From Cacajao melanocephalus (lineage: Eukaryota; Chordata; Mammalia; Primates; Pitheciidae), in NCBI GenBank assembly GCA_963573385.1, contig CAUYLG010026640.1:62001-126000 (forward strand): a stretch of DNA of 64,000 bases, written 5' to 3'. Position 1 is the stretch's first letter. The number at the start of each line of letters is the position of its first letter. Positions 12,683-24,067 of the stretch are shown here, in pieces. The notes beneath the pieces were generated by a model. The model made no database searches and had not been told where the DNA came from. It was given only the letters and a program-made list of their open reading frames with translations. The translations under genes and the position numbers were made by a program.

Positions 12683-14144
12683 CTCCAGGTATTTTCATAA
12701 AGTAATATGAAGTGATAATACTGATAGCCTTTTTACATTTTATGAAGCACCTTTTTAAAGAAATTGGAGAAAAGTTTCATGTTACACACATCTAAATAAA
12801 TGCTTTTAATAAAATCTCTCTTAGAATTCTTTTTCATTGTCATCACAAGATCCTTAGATTAGAACCCCTGAATACCAAAACAGAAAGAAAAAAAAAAGAG
12901 TTTTAAATACTTCAAGGGGATGTTAATGTTAATTAAATCTTTTTTATCTGGATTGATTAGTGTAATTCATTATTCACTACTCCTCTGGACAGATGTGTTA
13001 AATTACAATTGATACAGAACACTACTGAGAGCTTATTTGATCACATTTCTTCAGGATTTAAAATATCCACACTTGAAATTAAGAGATAATACAGAGATTT
13101 CTAAGGTGTTTTCCTTGATCAACATTTTTTAGTATGCTCAACCCAGATGGTTTTGATTGTCTTATTTTGGATAGTTTCTGCTAATTATTTTTAAATTATT
13201 TCAGTTTTAGAAGTATTACTTTGTAGTTTCAAAGGATTGGAATATGAGAACCTCTGAAACTAAACAGCTCACTCTAGATAGTTTACAGATACATTTTATT
13301 AAAAAGGACATTAGTAAATTTTACTTAAAATCAAAACTGATGAAGCTTAAAGACAGTTTAACAAAATGCAATAAAATCAAAGATTGCTTAAGAACAAACC
13401 ACGTTGATGATATCCATTTGTTATTATTAAAGAGTTTTCCCCACAGGGATATTTGACCAATATTCATATTACAAAATAAAAACAACCAAAAACCTATAAA
13501 GAATAATTTCCTTAAAAGTTGATTCTTCTTTATTGACAATAAACTTTTAAAGCATTTGAAGATAATCCTTTAAATATATTATTTAAGAAACTCTGCAAGA
13601 TTCAAACATATGGATCTCATTTCCCTCTGTAATACATATTGGTGTAAAAGTTAAAGGAAATATCATTAGTAAAATGTGTTGCAGACTTGATTACACCTCC
13701 TAATATCTGAAAAATAATTTGATGTGTTTTATAAATACAATATGTGTCACATTCCTAATTATTACTCAAGTGCACATCTCCTCTCTCATATCTTTTGAAT
13801 GGGTTGAAGTGATGATAAGTTCTTCAAGATGAAATGAAGGCATACCCAGTAACATATGAACCACACTGGCATTTCCAAGAGTAAAGAAAAATCTGGGAGA
13901 GCTGCTGGCCAATATCTGGATGAGGACAGACACCAGGCAAGGAGGCCTCCTGGGAGAATCAACCTCATCCCAGAGTCAGCTTTTCACACTCCTCAGTGGC
14001 CAATGTCCTTGCTTCTATGTCATTGACTCACTTTTGGCCAAAACAGTCTTATGGAATCCTCCATTCTCACTGATAACTTTTTAAATGATCTAGACATTAT
14101 TACTAAGTTGCAATTAAATGTCTCAGTAGGCTCTTTTATACAGG
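12683..14144. other. Unclassified AT-rich stretch
   Basis: No transposon or gene recognised. Contains the first copy (13682-13707) of a 26-base direct repeat whose partner lies at 14795-14820. Open frames at 13244-13456 (+) and 13321-13539 (-) overlap antisense to each other in AT-rich sequence and are not supported. Confidence 0.55.
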
Positions 14145-14495
14145 CTCTTTTATCTCTTATCTGAAATCTTTGGACCAGAAGTAGGACCCAAGATTTCAGA
14201 CATTTTCAGATTTTGTAATATTTGCATATACATAATGATATTCCTTGGGGGGTCAGACCCAAGTCTAAACATGAAATTCACTTATTTTTCAAATACACCT
14301 TATATACATAGTCTGAAGGTAACTTTATATGCTATTTAATAATTTGTGCATGAAACAAAGTTTGTGAATATTGAGAAATCAAAGGTGTTAGGTATAGAAT
14401 TTTCCACTAGTGGTGTCATGTGGGAGCTCAAAAAGTTTGGGATTTTAGAGCATTTCAGGTAACAGATTTGGGGATTCCGATATTCAACTTGTATC
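14145..14495 (+). mobile_element. Tigger-type DNA transposon, copy 1
   Basis: Non-autonomous element of the class reading 'ccttatccaaaatgcttgggaccagaag ... tttgcatatac ... cccaagtctaaacatgaaattca ... tttgtgcatgaaacaaag ... ggggtgctcaacctg' in consensus. Here: 'cttatctgaaatctttggaccagaag', 'atatttgcatatacataatgatat', 'acccaagtctaaacatgaaattcac', 'gtgcatgaaacaaagtttgtg' and an end matching 'attcaacttgtat'. I assign it to TcMar-Tigger (MER8/Tigger-like) from memory; the strand is relative to copy 2 at 34663. A purine-rich tract (14517-14552) follows. Confidence 0.7.
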
Positions 14496-15001
14496 ACTAA
14501 ACACTAATAGCATCCGAAAAAGAAGGAAGAGAGAAAGGGAGGGAGGAAAAATTCAGAATGACTTCACTTTCACCTCCACTCCCTAAGTGCTCAGAAGGCA
14601 GGTTAGTAAAGCTGTCTCCTTGAGCTGTTCCCTGAGGATATAAGACTTCCTGATCTCTGCCACCCCTTCCCTACAGGGAGTCAACAGACCACTCTAATAA
14701 GATGCACATAATGCCAAACTTTTTGTTTTTGATAATATAAAAATTATCAAAACACGAACTATAGATGGGTGTTTAAATCACAGACTGATTTAAACAGATT
14801 TGATTACACCTCCTAATATCCTTTTTCAATTTGGTAGGAAAAAAATTTTACAAGATATGTTAGAGTCATTAACAGCATCTGAATACCAGACCCTCCAGCT
14901 CCCCATATCCTCTGAGCTTTGTTCTGCCTCAAATTATGTTGGGACTGCTTCTCTGGGTTTCCTAATTCAACTTGATCCTTTGTGCCTCTGTCGTTAGGGT
15001 A
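14496..15001. other. Unclassified stretch before the THE1/MST LTR
   Basis: Purine-rich tract at 14517-14552. The inverted repeat TTTAAATC/GATTTAAA with a 7-base spacer (14772-14794) lies immediately before the second copy of the 26-base direct repeat (14795-14820). No gene recognised. Confidence 0.5.
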
Positions 15002-15006
15002 AGGAC

Positions 15007-15360
15007 TGACATGGCTTAGTTGTGTCTCCACCCAAATCTCATCTTGAATTATAGTTCCTATAATCCCCATGTGTCATGGGAGGGAACAGGTGGAGATCAT
15101 TGAATTATGGGGGCAGCTTTTCCCATCCTGTTCTTATGATAGTGAGTTCTCATTAGATCTGATGGTTTTACAAGGGGCTTCTGTCTTTACTGGGCACTCA
15201 TTCTCTCTCCTGCTGCCTGTGAAGAGATGCCTTCTGCCATGTTTGTAAGTTTCCTGAGGCCTCCCCAGCCATGTGGAACTGCGAGTCAATTAAACTTCTT
15301 TCCTTTATAAATTACCCAGTCTCGGGTATGTCATTATTAGCAGCATAACAGACTAATACA
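15007..15360 (+). mobile_element. Solo THE1/MST LTR (ERVL-MaLR, plus)
   Basis: A 354-base LTR beginning TGACATGG and ending CTAATACA. It shows the THE1/MST order: 'gtgtctccacccaaatctcatcttgaatta', 'attgaattatgggggcag', 'ttctcattagatctgatgg', 'ggcctccccagccatgtggaactg', 'aaacttctttcctttataaattacccagtctcggg'. Flanked by a perfect 5-base duplication AGGAC (15002-15006 and 15361-15365), the expected target-site length. No internal sequence, so it is a recombined solo LTR. The plus-strand U5/R part carries 'cctttataaatta'. Confidence 0.95.
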
Positions 15361-15365
15361 AGGAC

Positions 15366-15717
15366 GAATTGTAGATTTGGCACAACTCTGAAAATCCTTC
15401 CTGTCAGTGTTCCCCATTTCTTCTCTCAACAGGCTGACAAAATCTAGTATCTTTAACTATGTCTATTATCTTCTAAATTTTTAAATCTGTATTTCTCATA
15501 AGTTTAATTTTATATTGTATACATTAATATTGATAACTGCTATATAAGAATATCTATACTTCAACAATTTTTAAATGTCTTCCAAAGCAGCAATTTTGTT
15601 CCTGTCATTCTCATACTTTTCGACATGACTTAGAAAAATCTATCCTGAGTTTTGCTAACTTAGTAGCGAGGGTTTTAAAAAGAAATCATTATTATTACTT
15701 TTGTTTGACTACCACCA

Positions 15718-15751
<34 letters not shown>

Positions 15752-16239
15752 GCAGTATATACATACACATACATCCCATGAAAACTATTTCTTAATTTTG
15801 GGTGGGGAAAAAGTAAACAAATTGGGTTTCTGAAAACAAGGTAAAATATGTTAAATACTGTATATAAACCAAACCATGATTTATAGTCTAATTGACAAAT
15901 TAGGGCTGCAGTGGGCAAAGACATCAATGTTTGGCTTATGAACTTATTTCCTATTCCAGATATTAGTAAGATAGCATGGTAGTAAAGACTGTCATTTTTC
16001 CCAGTTCAAGAAAAGGGTATCTGTCTGCATATTTACTCTTTATCTTTATATAACTGAAAGACAATTCATTAATCAAAAATACAGTATCTTAAAGAAGCTA
16101 TGGGTAATAGGATTACCACTAATTTTCATTTTCCTCTCTGTATATTTTAAGTTTCAAAATTCTTCACAATTGCATGCATTATTGCAGGGATAAAGACTAA
16201 CATGCATAACAGAACTCACTGGAACTCACTGGACTTAAA
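15366..16239. other. Unclassified stretch with a CA microsatellite
   Basis: No transposon or gene recognised apart from the CA repeat at 15718-15751. The minus-strand frame at 15709-15927 reads through that repeat and is an artefact. Confidence 0.5.
15718..15751 (+). repeat. (AC)n microsatellite
   Basis: About 17 AC units with one AA interruption near 15737. Likely polymorphic. Confidence 0.95.
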
Positions 16240-16645
16240 CCTCTCCCTGTGCCACTGTGTAATCCAGTCCCAATCCTGGTGGCTTCTGTTCATTTCCTTA
16301 AAGGGGCCTTTACCACATTCTGCCTAAGAATCTCTGTAGATATTCCCTCTGCCTGGAAGCTTCTCCCTCTTTACTTAGTTAACTCCTATTCGAATCTTCA
16401 GCTCAGTATAGATATTACTTTGCTAAGAAGGCATTTACTCATTTCCCAAACCATATAACATCCTCTGATAAAGACTCTATGGTAGGGCAGCATGATTGAA
16501 ATTTCTAGTAGTACATTATGTTCGTTATTATTTTACTTTTCTAAGCCATAAGCACTGCTAAGCTGTTTTGATGAACATTGTATCTCCAGCAGCTGGCATA
16601 CAGTAGGCACTCAGTAAATATTTGTTGCCATAATGGAATGAATGT
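16240..16645 (+). mobile_element. L2 LINE 3' end (plus)
   Basis: Matches the L2 3' end in order: 'attccctctgcctggaagcttctccc', 'ttagttaactcctattcgaatcttcagctcag', then 'gtatctccagcagctggcatacagtaggcactcagtaaatatttgttg' and 'gaatgaatg'. L2 is an ancient CR1-like LINE that ends in such short GAAT repeats. The coding part is absent or unrecognisable, so it is a 3' fragment. Confidence 0.85.
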
Positions 16646-18282
16646 CTTTGTTATACATTAAGTCAGTTTTGAGATGTATGTATTTACTACACGATTCTTG
16701 GACATTTCTGAGGTTAGAAAGGTGCTACACAAATGCTCTATATAAATGGTTTCACAAAATCTGACAAAGATATGAAATACAAGGGCTCAATATCAAAGAT
16801 TCTCCTGTTACTGACATTACTGCAACTGAATAAAGAGAATACCAAATGACCACAGTGTACATACTAAAGAATTTCATTTGTTGAGACATTTCTGCTCATT
16901 AATCCTGATAAAACTATTAAATATTCTCTATAGCTCAGACAAAGCAACTAACTACTGGTATAAATCTTCATAAGCCTCTAAAAGGACTTAAAGGACATAA
17001 TAAACCCTATTTGTAAGACATACACATGATTTGAGGCTGGCTTAGTTTTGGTGTCCAATTAAAATTATTGCTAACTGCACTGCTGCTGTGCCCTAAGGGA
17101 TTTTCTTCTGGTACTCCAGCTCAGTGCCCCTGTTATTTTCTTGCACAATAAAACTACACCCTTTAAACATAAAATCAGATGCACTTGCTTAAAAAAGCAG
17201 TAAACTATATGTTTTAATCTGCCATTTGCAAGAAGCTCAACTTCTTTATTACAAATGTATAAACAAAGCTAGCAAAGTAAACTAACAACGTTCAATACAA
17301 GTGTTGCCCTGAGAGAATGTGAGCCTTTATGTACAGTTATCAATTCTTGATTGTCTGTATCTTAGATGATCCACTTGGTGAGTTTCCCAAAAGGAATCTG
17401 AAACTGTAAGTGGGCTTTCAGTAACCTATTTGCTGAGTTATATACCCCTCCACCCCACAAGTTGTTTCTGGGATTTAGGAATGCCAATTAAATATTAATC
17501 GAGTGAAAAGAAATATCAGGATGTGAATCAATGTAATAACAGCATCCATATCTATCCAAATATAAGAAAGTATATATAAACTCTCAAGTTAAATATGTTT
17601 TAAAGTTTTGTATTACTTGCAGTTTGGGATTATCCATGAAACTGATCTGTAGTCCATTATCACGTGTAACTGAACAGAGACCACACATGTAATTTATCAC
17701 ATTTACTAAACTATGTACCTGTTCCTTTTGGCTTTGGGTGTTTTGTTCTTTGCAGATAATGAAAACTGACATGGCACCATTCCCAGAAAATCCACTGTCT
17801 TTGGGTGAGACGATTTTTCATATGAGTTTAGATCTGTTGGTCATTTCTCATTGGTCTGCAGCAATGCTGATGTTCATCTGTTAACTCCCTAATGAATACG
17901 GATAGCAACCCATAGTAGCTCAATCCCAGATTAACGCATCTCTTATTTTCTTGAGAAAATTGAGGCCATCCTGTGTGACCTTACCTTAACATTTTGTTTT
18001 TCTCAACCTCAAAAATCTCAACATCCTCTCTGTTTTTAGCTCTTTTCCATGAGAACAAAAGAATCATTCACTGTTCAGGGCTAACCAGAGATTTAAAAAG
18101 GTAGGAAAAAACAGGGTGGATAGGAAGCCTGCTCAAGTGGGGATGAGCAGTGCTAAATCCTCTTCCACCATAGCAGGCGATCAATAGGTAATGCCAAAAA
18201 TTTTAGAAACAAAATGTAGCAAAATGAGCATATTGTTTAGAGGCTTGAATTAATTACCATAAGAACCACGTCAAAGAGCTTA
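16646..18282. other. Unique AT-rich non-coding stretch
   Basis: No confident repeat or gene. Short frames such as 17584-17772 (-) lack motifs. Confidence 0.5.
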
Positions 18283-18390
18283 AAGTGATTACCTCCATGG
18301 AAGGGGGAAAAGGGATGATGGCAAGTGATTTTTCTGTGTAAAATAGTTGATTCTTTAAACTGCATTTATGTATAACTTTGAAACTAAACT
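18283..18390 (+). mobile_element. Possible old LINE 3' UTR fragment
   Basis: 'agtgattacctccatggaagggggaaaagggatgatgg ... ttttctgtgtaaaa ... tatgtataactttgaaactaaac' has the layout of 3' ends of old L1/HAL1-type LINEs (dgattacctctggggaggggg). Short and diverged; tentative. Confidence 0.35.
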
Positions 18391-19424
<1,034 letters not shown>

Positions 19425-19590
19425 CTGTTCTTTTCATTTGAAGTGTTCTCATGACAAAGTAGCATTGATATTTACTTAACACTGAGCTATTACAGTTAAT
19501 TATTTGGGTTTACTTCTTCCATATTTTAATAATTCCTTTTGAGTGGACAGAAGCATTTATTCTTCTTTCAATGCTTGAATCTGTCTCTAG

Positions 19591-19698
19591 CAAGATGATG
19601 GCAATCTATGAATCAGGAAGCTGGCCTCATCTGCCAGCATCTTCATCCTGGACTTCCCAGCCTCCAGAACTGTGAGAAATAGATGTCTGTGTTTACAA
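19591..19698 (+). mobile_element. MLT1/MST LTR 3' fragment (plus)
   Basis: 'gatggcaatctatgaatcaggaag', 'catcttcatcctggacttcccagcctccagaactgtgagaaata' is the diagnostic 3' portion of MaLR LTRs. Only about 108 bases remain. Confidence 0.8.
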
Positions 19699-19764
19699 AA
19701 CAACAACAGCAAAGGAACTTCAATCTGTTCTCCAGGTAAGCACCATTCTAGTCCTCCTGCCAAA

Positions 19765-19918
19765 TAGTAAGGGCTATTGTAGCAGATATAGTAGATTTTG
19801 GATACCAAATCCTGATTCAAATCTTGTTCTCAGCATTTTTGCCAGCTGAATGACCTTGAACACATTACTAAGCCTTTCTTAACATTTTAAAAACGAAGGT
19901 CATTACACTGCTTTAAAC
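19765..19918 (+). mobile_element. MIR SINE (plus), interrupted by MER1B
   Basis: 'tatagtagattttggataccaaatcctgattcaaatcttgttctc ... ccagctgaatgaccttgaacacattactaagcctttcttaac' follows the MIR tRNA-derived half and CORE. The matching 3' part appears to resume beyond the MER1B at about 20250-20290 ('agctccagtatatacatatagggcagagcacc'), so MER1B inserted into this MIR. Confidence 0.6.
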
Positions 19919-20241
19919 CAGGAGTCCCTAACCCTTGAGCGTCAGACCAGTACCAGTCCATTGCCTGTTAGGAACTGGGCCACACAGCAGGAGGTGAGCA
20001 AGGGGCGAGCATTACAGCCTGAGCTCTGCTACCTGGCATGAGATTCTCATAGGAGCACGAACCCTACTGGGAACTGTGCATGCAAGGGATCTAGGCTATG
20101 TACTCCTTATAAGAATCTAATGCCTAACGATCTGAGGTGAAACACTTTAATCCTGAAACTATCTGCATCCCCGGCCCTGTCCATGGAAAAATGGCCTTCC
20201 ATGAAACTGGTCCCTGGGTGCCAACATGGTTGGGGCCGCTG
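19919..20241. mobile_element. MER1B-type hAT-Charlie element
   Basis: A 323-base non-autonomous DNA transposon. Terminal inverted repeats: starts CAGGAGTCCCTAACCC, ends GGTTGGGGCCGCTG. Internal markers: 'cctgttaggaactgggccacacagcaggaggtgagc', 'agattctcataggagcacgaaccct', 'gtactccttataagaatctaatgcc', 'gtccatggaaaaatggccttccatgaaactggtccctgg'. Imperfect 8-base target duplication: ctttaaac (19911-19918) versus ccttaaag (20242-20249), 6 of 8, as expected for hAT. No transposase. Confidence 0.9.
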
Positions 20242-20249
20242 CCTTAAAG

Positions 20250-20529
20250 AATTAGCTCCAGTATATACATATAGGGCAGAGCACCCTATGTAAGGCATTC
20301 CCTTATCTGACCTCCTTGGTTTGTGGCCACGAATGGTCTACACCTTGTTAGACATGAACAATGTGAAAACACCATGCTTCAACTGATATTTATTTTGTAT
20401 CTACTGTTTTCACAGATACATATGTTGTATTCAAAAGTACCATATCCATATGTAATGTGAAAATTTATCTTAAAGTGGGGAAAGTATGAATAACATGTAA
20501 TGCTATGCATCAACATTCTTTACTTTGTT
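20250..20529. other. MIR remainder and unclassified sequence
   Basis: The first about 40 bases may be the 3' part of the MIR split by the MER1B. The rest is unclassified. Confidence 0.4.
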
Positions 20530-20540
20530 TAGTTTGCATC

Positions 20541-20784
20541 AACATTTTTTTTTTTGAGATGAAGTCTTGCTCTAGTCGTCCAGGCTGTAGAGCAATGGCA
20601 TGATCTCAGCTCACTGGAACTCTGCCTCCCGGCTCTGACTCCAGAGTAGCTGGGATTACAGGTACCTGCCACCACTCCCTGTTAATTTTTGTATTTTTAG
20701 TAGCGATGGGGTTTCACCGTGTTCGCCAGGCTGGTCTTGAACTCCTGACCTCAGGCGATCTGCCCACCTCAGCCTCCCAAAGTG
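20541..20784 (-). mobile_element. AluS-like, 5'-truncated (minus), with target duplication
   Basis: Antisense Alu from poly-T to 'cagcctcccaaagtg', lacking the first about 40 Alu bases. Flanked by the exact 11-base duplication tagtttgcatc at 20530-20540 and 20785-20795. 5' truncation plus target duplication shows L1-mediated insertion. The left-arm segment has several small deletions. Confidence 0.95.
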
Positions 20785-20795
20785 TAGTTTGCATC

Positions 20796-21580
20796 TTTGT
20801 AGAAACTCTTTGGAGCCCTGCTGGCCAGGTACATTATTTGGCCTTGAATAAAAAAGTGGGTAAAAATCTACAGAAAGATTACCATATGTATACAAAGAAT
20901 GAGATGTTTGCAAAACTGAGTTTACTTGGGGAATTAATGTAGGTCTATCACTGTTCTTGGCATCAGAAACAGGAAGTGAGAGACTATCTTTACAGTCCCT
21001 AGAAAGTAAGCTTTGATCTGACCCTTCTACATGTGAACCTGAGGACTCCAGGAGGAGATAATCATGCGCAGAATTCTCATGTCACACAGAGGGTGAAAAA
21101 ACGCCTTTGGGTGAAGTACAGAATACCTGCAGATGTTCTTCATCACTGACTTGGCATTACCCTCTATCACAGACCAAGCAGGTATCCTTATAACTCCCAA
21201 TTCTTTCATCAGGCTAGGCATTTCCCGCTATATTCATACATTTTACCGATTTAGGTATATTTATTATTGTGAAATTTACACAGATCACTATCAAAACCCA
21301 AACAATCAATTTAAGACACTATGACAGAACTTTCCAATGACAAACCTCAAAACCAATACTGTAATTAAAAGTTTTCAGCAATGTTTTTATATTTTCAGTC
21401 TCTAAAGAAATTACAGTACTTTGGTTAACACATCCTTTACATTTCTGTCCACATTAGTAAATAGAGTTATAGCATATAGATTTTAAAGCTAAAGAAGAGA
21501 GATGAGCTACGCACTGCCTTGCCTCACCATGAAATTTATAACCCTATATTTTCTACAGTGGCACTAATATCTTGATACTT
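20796..21580. other. Unclassified AT-rich stretch
   Basis: No repeat or gene recognised. Confidence 0.45.
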
Positions 21581-21738
21581 TCCTAATTCTTTAACCTAAA
21601 GAATATTTTTTAAAACATGCACACTACAATATGAGTATTCCTCAAAAGGCAATGCTACCTTCCTAATTCTTTAACCTAAAGAATATATTTCAAATATGCA
21701 CACTAGAATATGAGTATCCCTCAAAAGCCAATCAATGT
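21581..21738 (+). repeat. 80-base tandem duplication, two copies
   Basis: Copy 1 at 21581-21660 and copy 2 at 21661-about 21738 share 'tcctaattctttaacctaaagaatat', 'tgcacacta(c/g)aatatgagtat(t/c)cctcaaaag(g/c)caat' with a few substitutions and a small deletion. It is not a recognised repeat family. Divergence indicates an old duplication. Confidence 0.92.
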
Positions 21739-21946
21739 TATGTAAAAAGATAGTTCTACAATCAAGTGTATTTAGTAGATATTGGAAGTAAGGTTTAAGA
21801 AGCTATTTTATGGCAGAATCTGAACAAATCTTTCATATGCAAATGGCACTGAATCCCTAAGAGGTGATTATTGTGTGATTATTCCAAACCCAATGGACAT
21901 ATCTCAACAAACCATTTCTTACTGCCTTCTAGAATATCACTTATTC

Positions 21947-22131
21947 CAGAACAACTGTTCTCAAAATGTGGCCCCAGGGCCCACAGCTTCAGCATCACCT
22001 GGGAATTGGACCCACATGACTCTTCAGGCTCCTCCCAAAACCACCTGAAAAAGCAGTTCTGGCAGTGAGGCCTGGCAATCTGTGTCAGAAGTCTCCAGGT
22101 GATTCTGATACACACTCAAGTGTAAGAACCA
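21947..22131 (-). mobile_element. MER20 hAT element (minus)
   Basis: Antisense MER20: 'aactgttctcaaaatgtggcccc', 'cagcatcacctgggaattgg', 'ggcaatctgtgtcagaag ... tccaggtgattctgatacaca', 'aagtgtaagaaccaca'. MER20 is a roughly 219-base non-autonomous hAT-Charlie element of eutherian age. Both terminal inverted repeats are present but diverged. Confidence 0.88.
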
Positions 22132-22283
22132 CAGATACTCTAGCAAGATCATTTTCTTCCCAAGAGTAAAATTATGGTTTCCGTAATTATCTTAGAAAGA
22201 AAAGGCTATCAAATTAAAGTGAGTCCTTAATAATAGGCAGCTTAAAAAACACATATTTCTGTAACATAAATCTATTACGATTT

Positions 22284-22560
22284 TTAAAAATAAATGTATA
22301 TATTTTAGGTATACAACATGATGTTATGGGATACCTATAGATAGTAAAAAGATTACTACAGTGAAACAAATTAACATATTCATCATCTCATATAGTTACC
22401 CATTTTTTGTTTTTGTGGCAAGAATAGGTAAAATCTACTCACTTAGCATGAATCCCACATATAATACAATTTTATTACTTATAGTCCTCATGTTGTACCT
22501 TATATCTCTAGATGTGTTCATTCTACATATCTGCTACTTTGTATCCTAAAAATACCTACT
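22284..22560 (-). mobile_element. Old L1 3' UTR fragment (minus)
   Basis: Antisense of an L1PB/L1MA-type 3' end: 'gtatacaacatgatgttatgggatacctatagatag', 'ttaacatattcatcatctcatatagttaccc', 'ggcaagaataggtaaaatctactcacttagcatgaat', 'cttatagtcctcatgttgtaccttatatctctagatg'. Subfamily from memory. Confidence 0.75.
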
Positions 22561-22787
22561 TCTTTAAAAATCATATAAAATATTTTCCTTTGCTTTATTA
22601 TTTTACTGTTTATCCTTACCCAGGCAAAGTTCATGACGCTAATTAAAAAAGAATTAACTGGTTTAATTGTACATGAATAAGAATGAAAACATCACTTAGC
22701 AACTGAATGATCCATATGATATCGATATACATAAATAAAAACCAATGTATCAATCTATGTCTTTTAAAAATATTTATGATACATTTA

Positions 22788-23038
22788 AAGTAGACAAAAT
22801 TATAGAAACAGAAAGGATAAAGGTGGTTGCCAAGGGCTGGATGGAAGAAAAAGAGAAAATTCGTATTTAACAGGCATAGAGTTTCAGTTGTACAAGATGA
22901 AAAAGACGTGAAGGCCTGCCGTACAATAGTGTAGATACACCTAGTATTATTGAACTGTACACTCAAAAATGGTTAAGATGGCAAATTTAATATTATGTAT
23001 TTGTTACCACAATGAAAAATAAAACAAACTTTGAAAAA
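22788..23038 (+). mobile_element. Old L1 3' end (plus)
   Basis: 'attatagaaacagaaaggataaaggtggttgccaagggctgg', 'gtttcagttgtacaagatgaaaaag', 'tattgaactgtacactcaaaaatggttaagatggcaaattt', 'gtatttgttaccacaatgaaaaataaaac' is the L1M-type 3' UTR with its A-rich end. It lies about 230 bases from an L1 end in the opposite orientation. Confidence 0.8.
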
Positions 23039-23875
23039 AGTCTCTATTCAGCTCACACAGCGAAACTGAATCATTGTGGCACTTTCTATCCGTAATTAGG
23101 TATTTATGTTCTGTTTCCCTCTGAAGCACCTGTTGTCTCAAACAAGATCCTGAAGCAAATGTTTTGCAAGATAAACTGTGAAGCCAATAACACAAATATA
23201 AGGTTTACTAGCAAATCATTACTGTTGAAAACAAATATTATTACAGTATCTCTATACTCAATGCAGGAACTCCAGTAATGAGGGAAAATATATTTAATTC
23301 ACCCAGGTATAATATACACTTATTTTCAAAATAAGGAGTATGATTAAAAAGTGAAGGGCACAGCATCAAGGGACTAAACTCTAATTTTATGGTAGGAAAG
23401 CAAACATAAAAACCCTTAATTTCAATAAAAGAAAATTTCGCCCGTTATTTATTCAAAAAGCTATTGAGTTCGAGACACTCAGCTCCTAATCAATGGGAAA
23501 ACAAGGACAAAAGAAATATGATTCCTGTCTTTGGGAAACTTATAGTCCATTGAAACGATATTTACAACAATAGAGTTATGTTCAGTTGAACGATTACTCT
23601 ATTTTTAAAAAGTTAATCACCAAATTGAATGTGGAAAAACAGTTTAGCCATAGTCTTTGTCCACAGTGCAGCTAATACTCATTTTTTAGGCTACAAATCT
23701 CTGAGTATTTCAAATTCAAGCTCAGATCGGGATTTGAGGAATTGGGTTATAATAAAGACAACTTGGTTTAGTCTGATGAGACAAGATTTTTGTGAAGTGA
23801 AAGCATTTATTATAAGCTTTTAATGCCTCCAATATAATCTCACATTTCTATACCAGCATTCATCATTTCTATTTG
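23039..23875. other. Unclassified AT-rich stretch
   Basis: No gene recognised. About 23450-23570 ('ttattcaaaaagctattgag ... cctgtctttgggaaacttatagtcc') resembles the unnamed old repeat also suspected at 5312, 7040 and 44530. Confidence 0.45.
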
Positions 23876-24067
23876 TATAGTGTCTGGCAATTTATAAAGC
23901 ACTTTGCTTGACATTATTTCACTTGATCCTTACAACTCTTAATTAGGTTGGCAGATATTGTCTTCATCATTTTACAGATGTGCTGCTGAGATACGGGAGA
24001 TTCAATTGACTGGGTAATGGTCACCAGTCTATTACTTGTAAAACCAGCACTAAAACCAGGGCTTTCT
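23876..24067 (-). mobile_element. MIR SINE (minus)
   Basis: 'tatagtgtctggcaatttataaagcactttgcttgacattatttcacttgatccttacaac', 'cattttacagatgtgctgctgag', 'taatggtcaccagtctattacttgtaaaacc' follows antisense MIR from its 3' core to the tRNA-related half. Confidence 0.8.
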
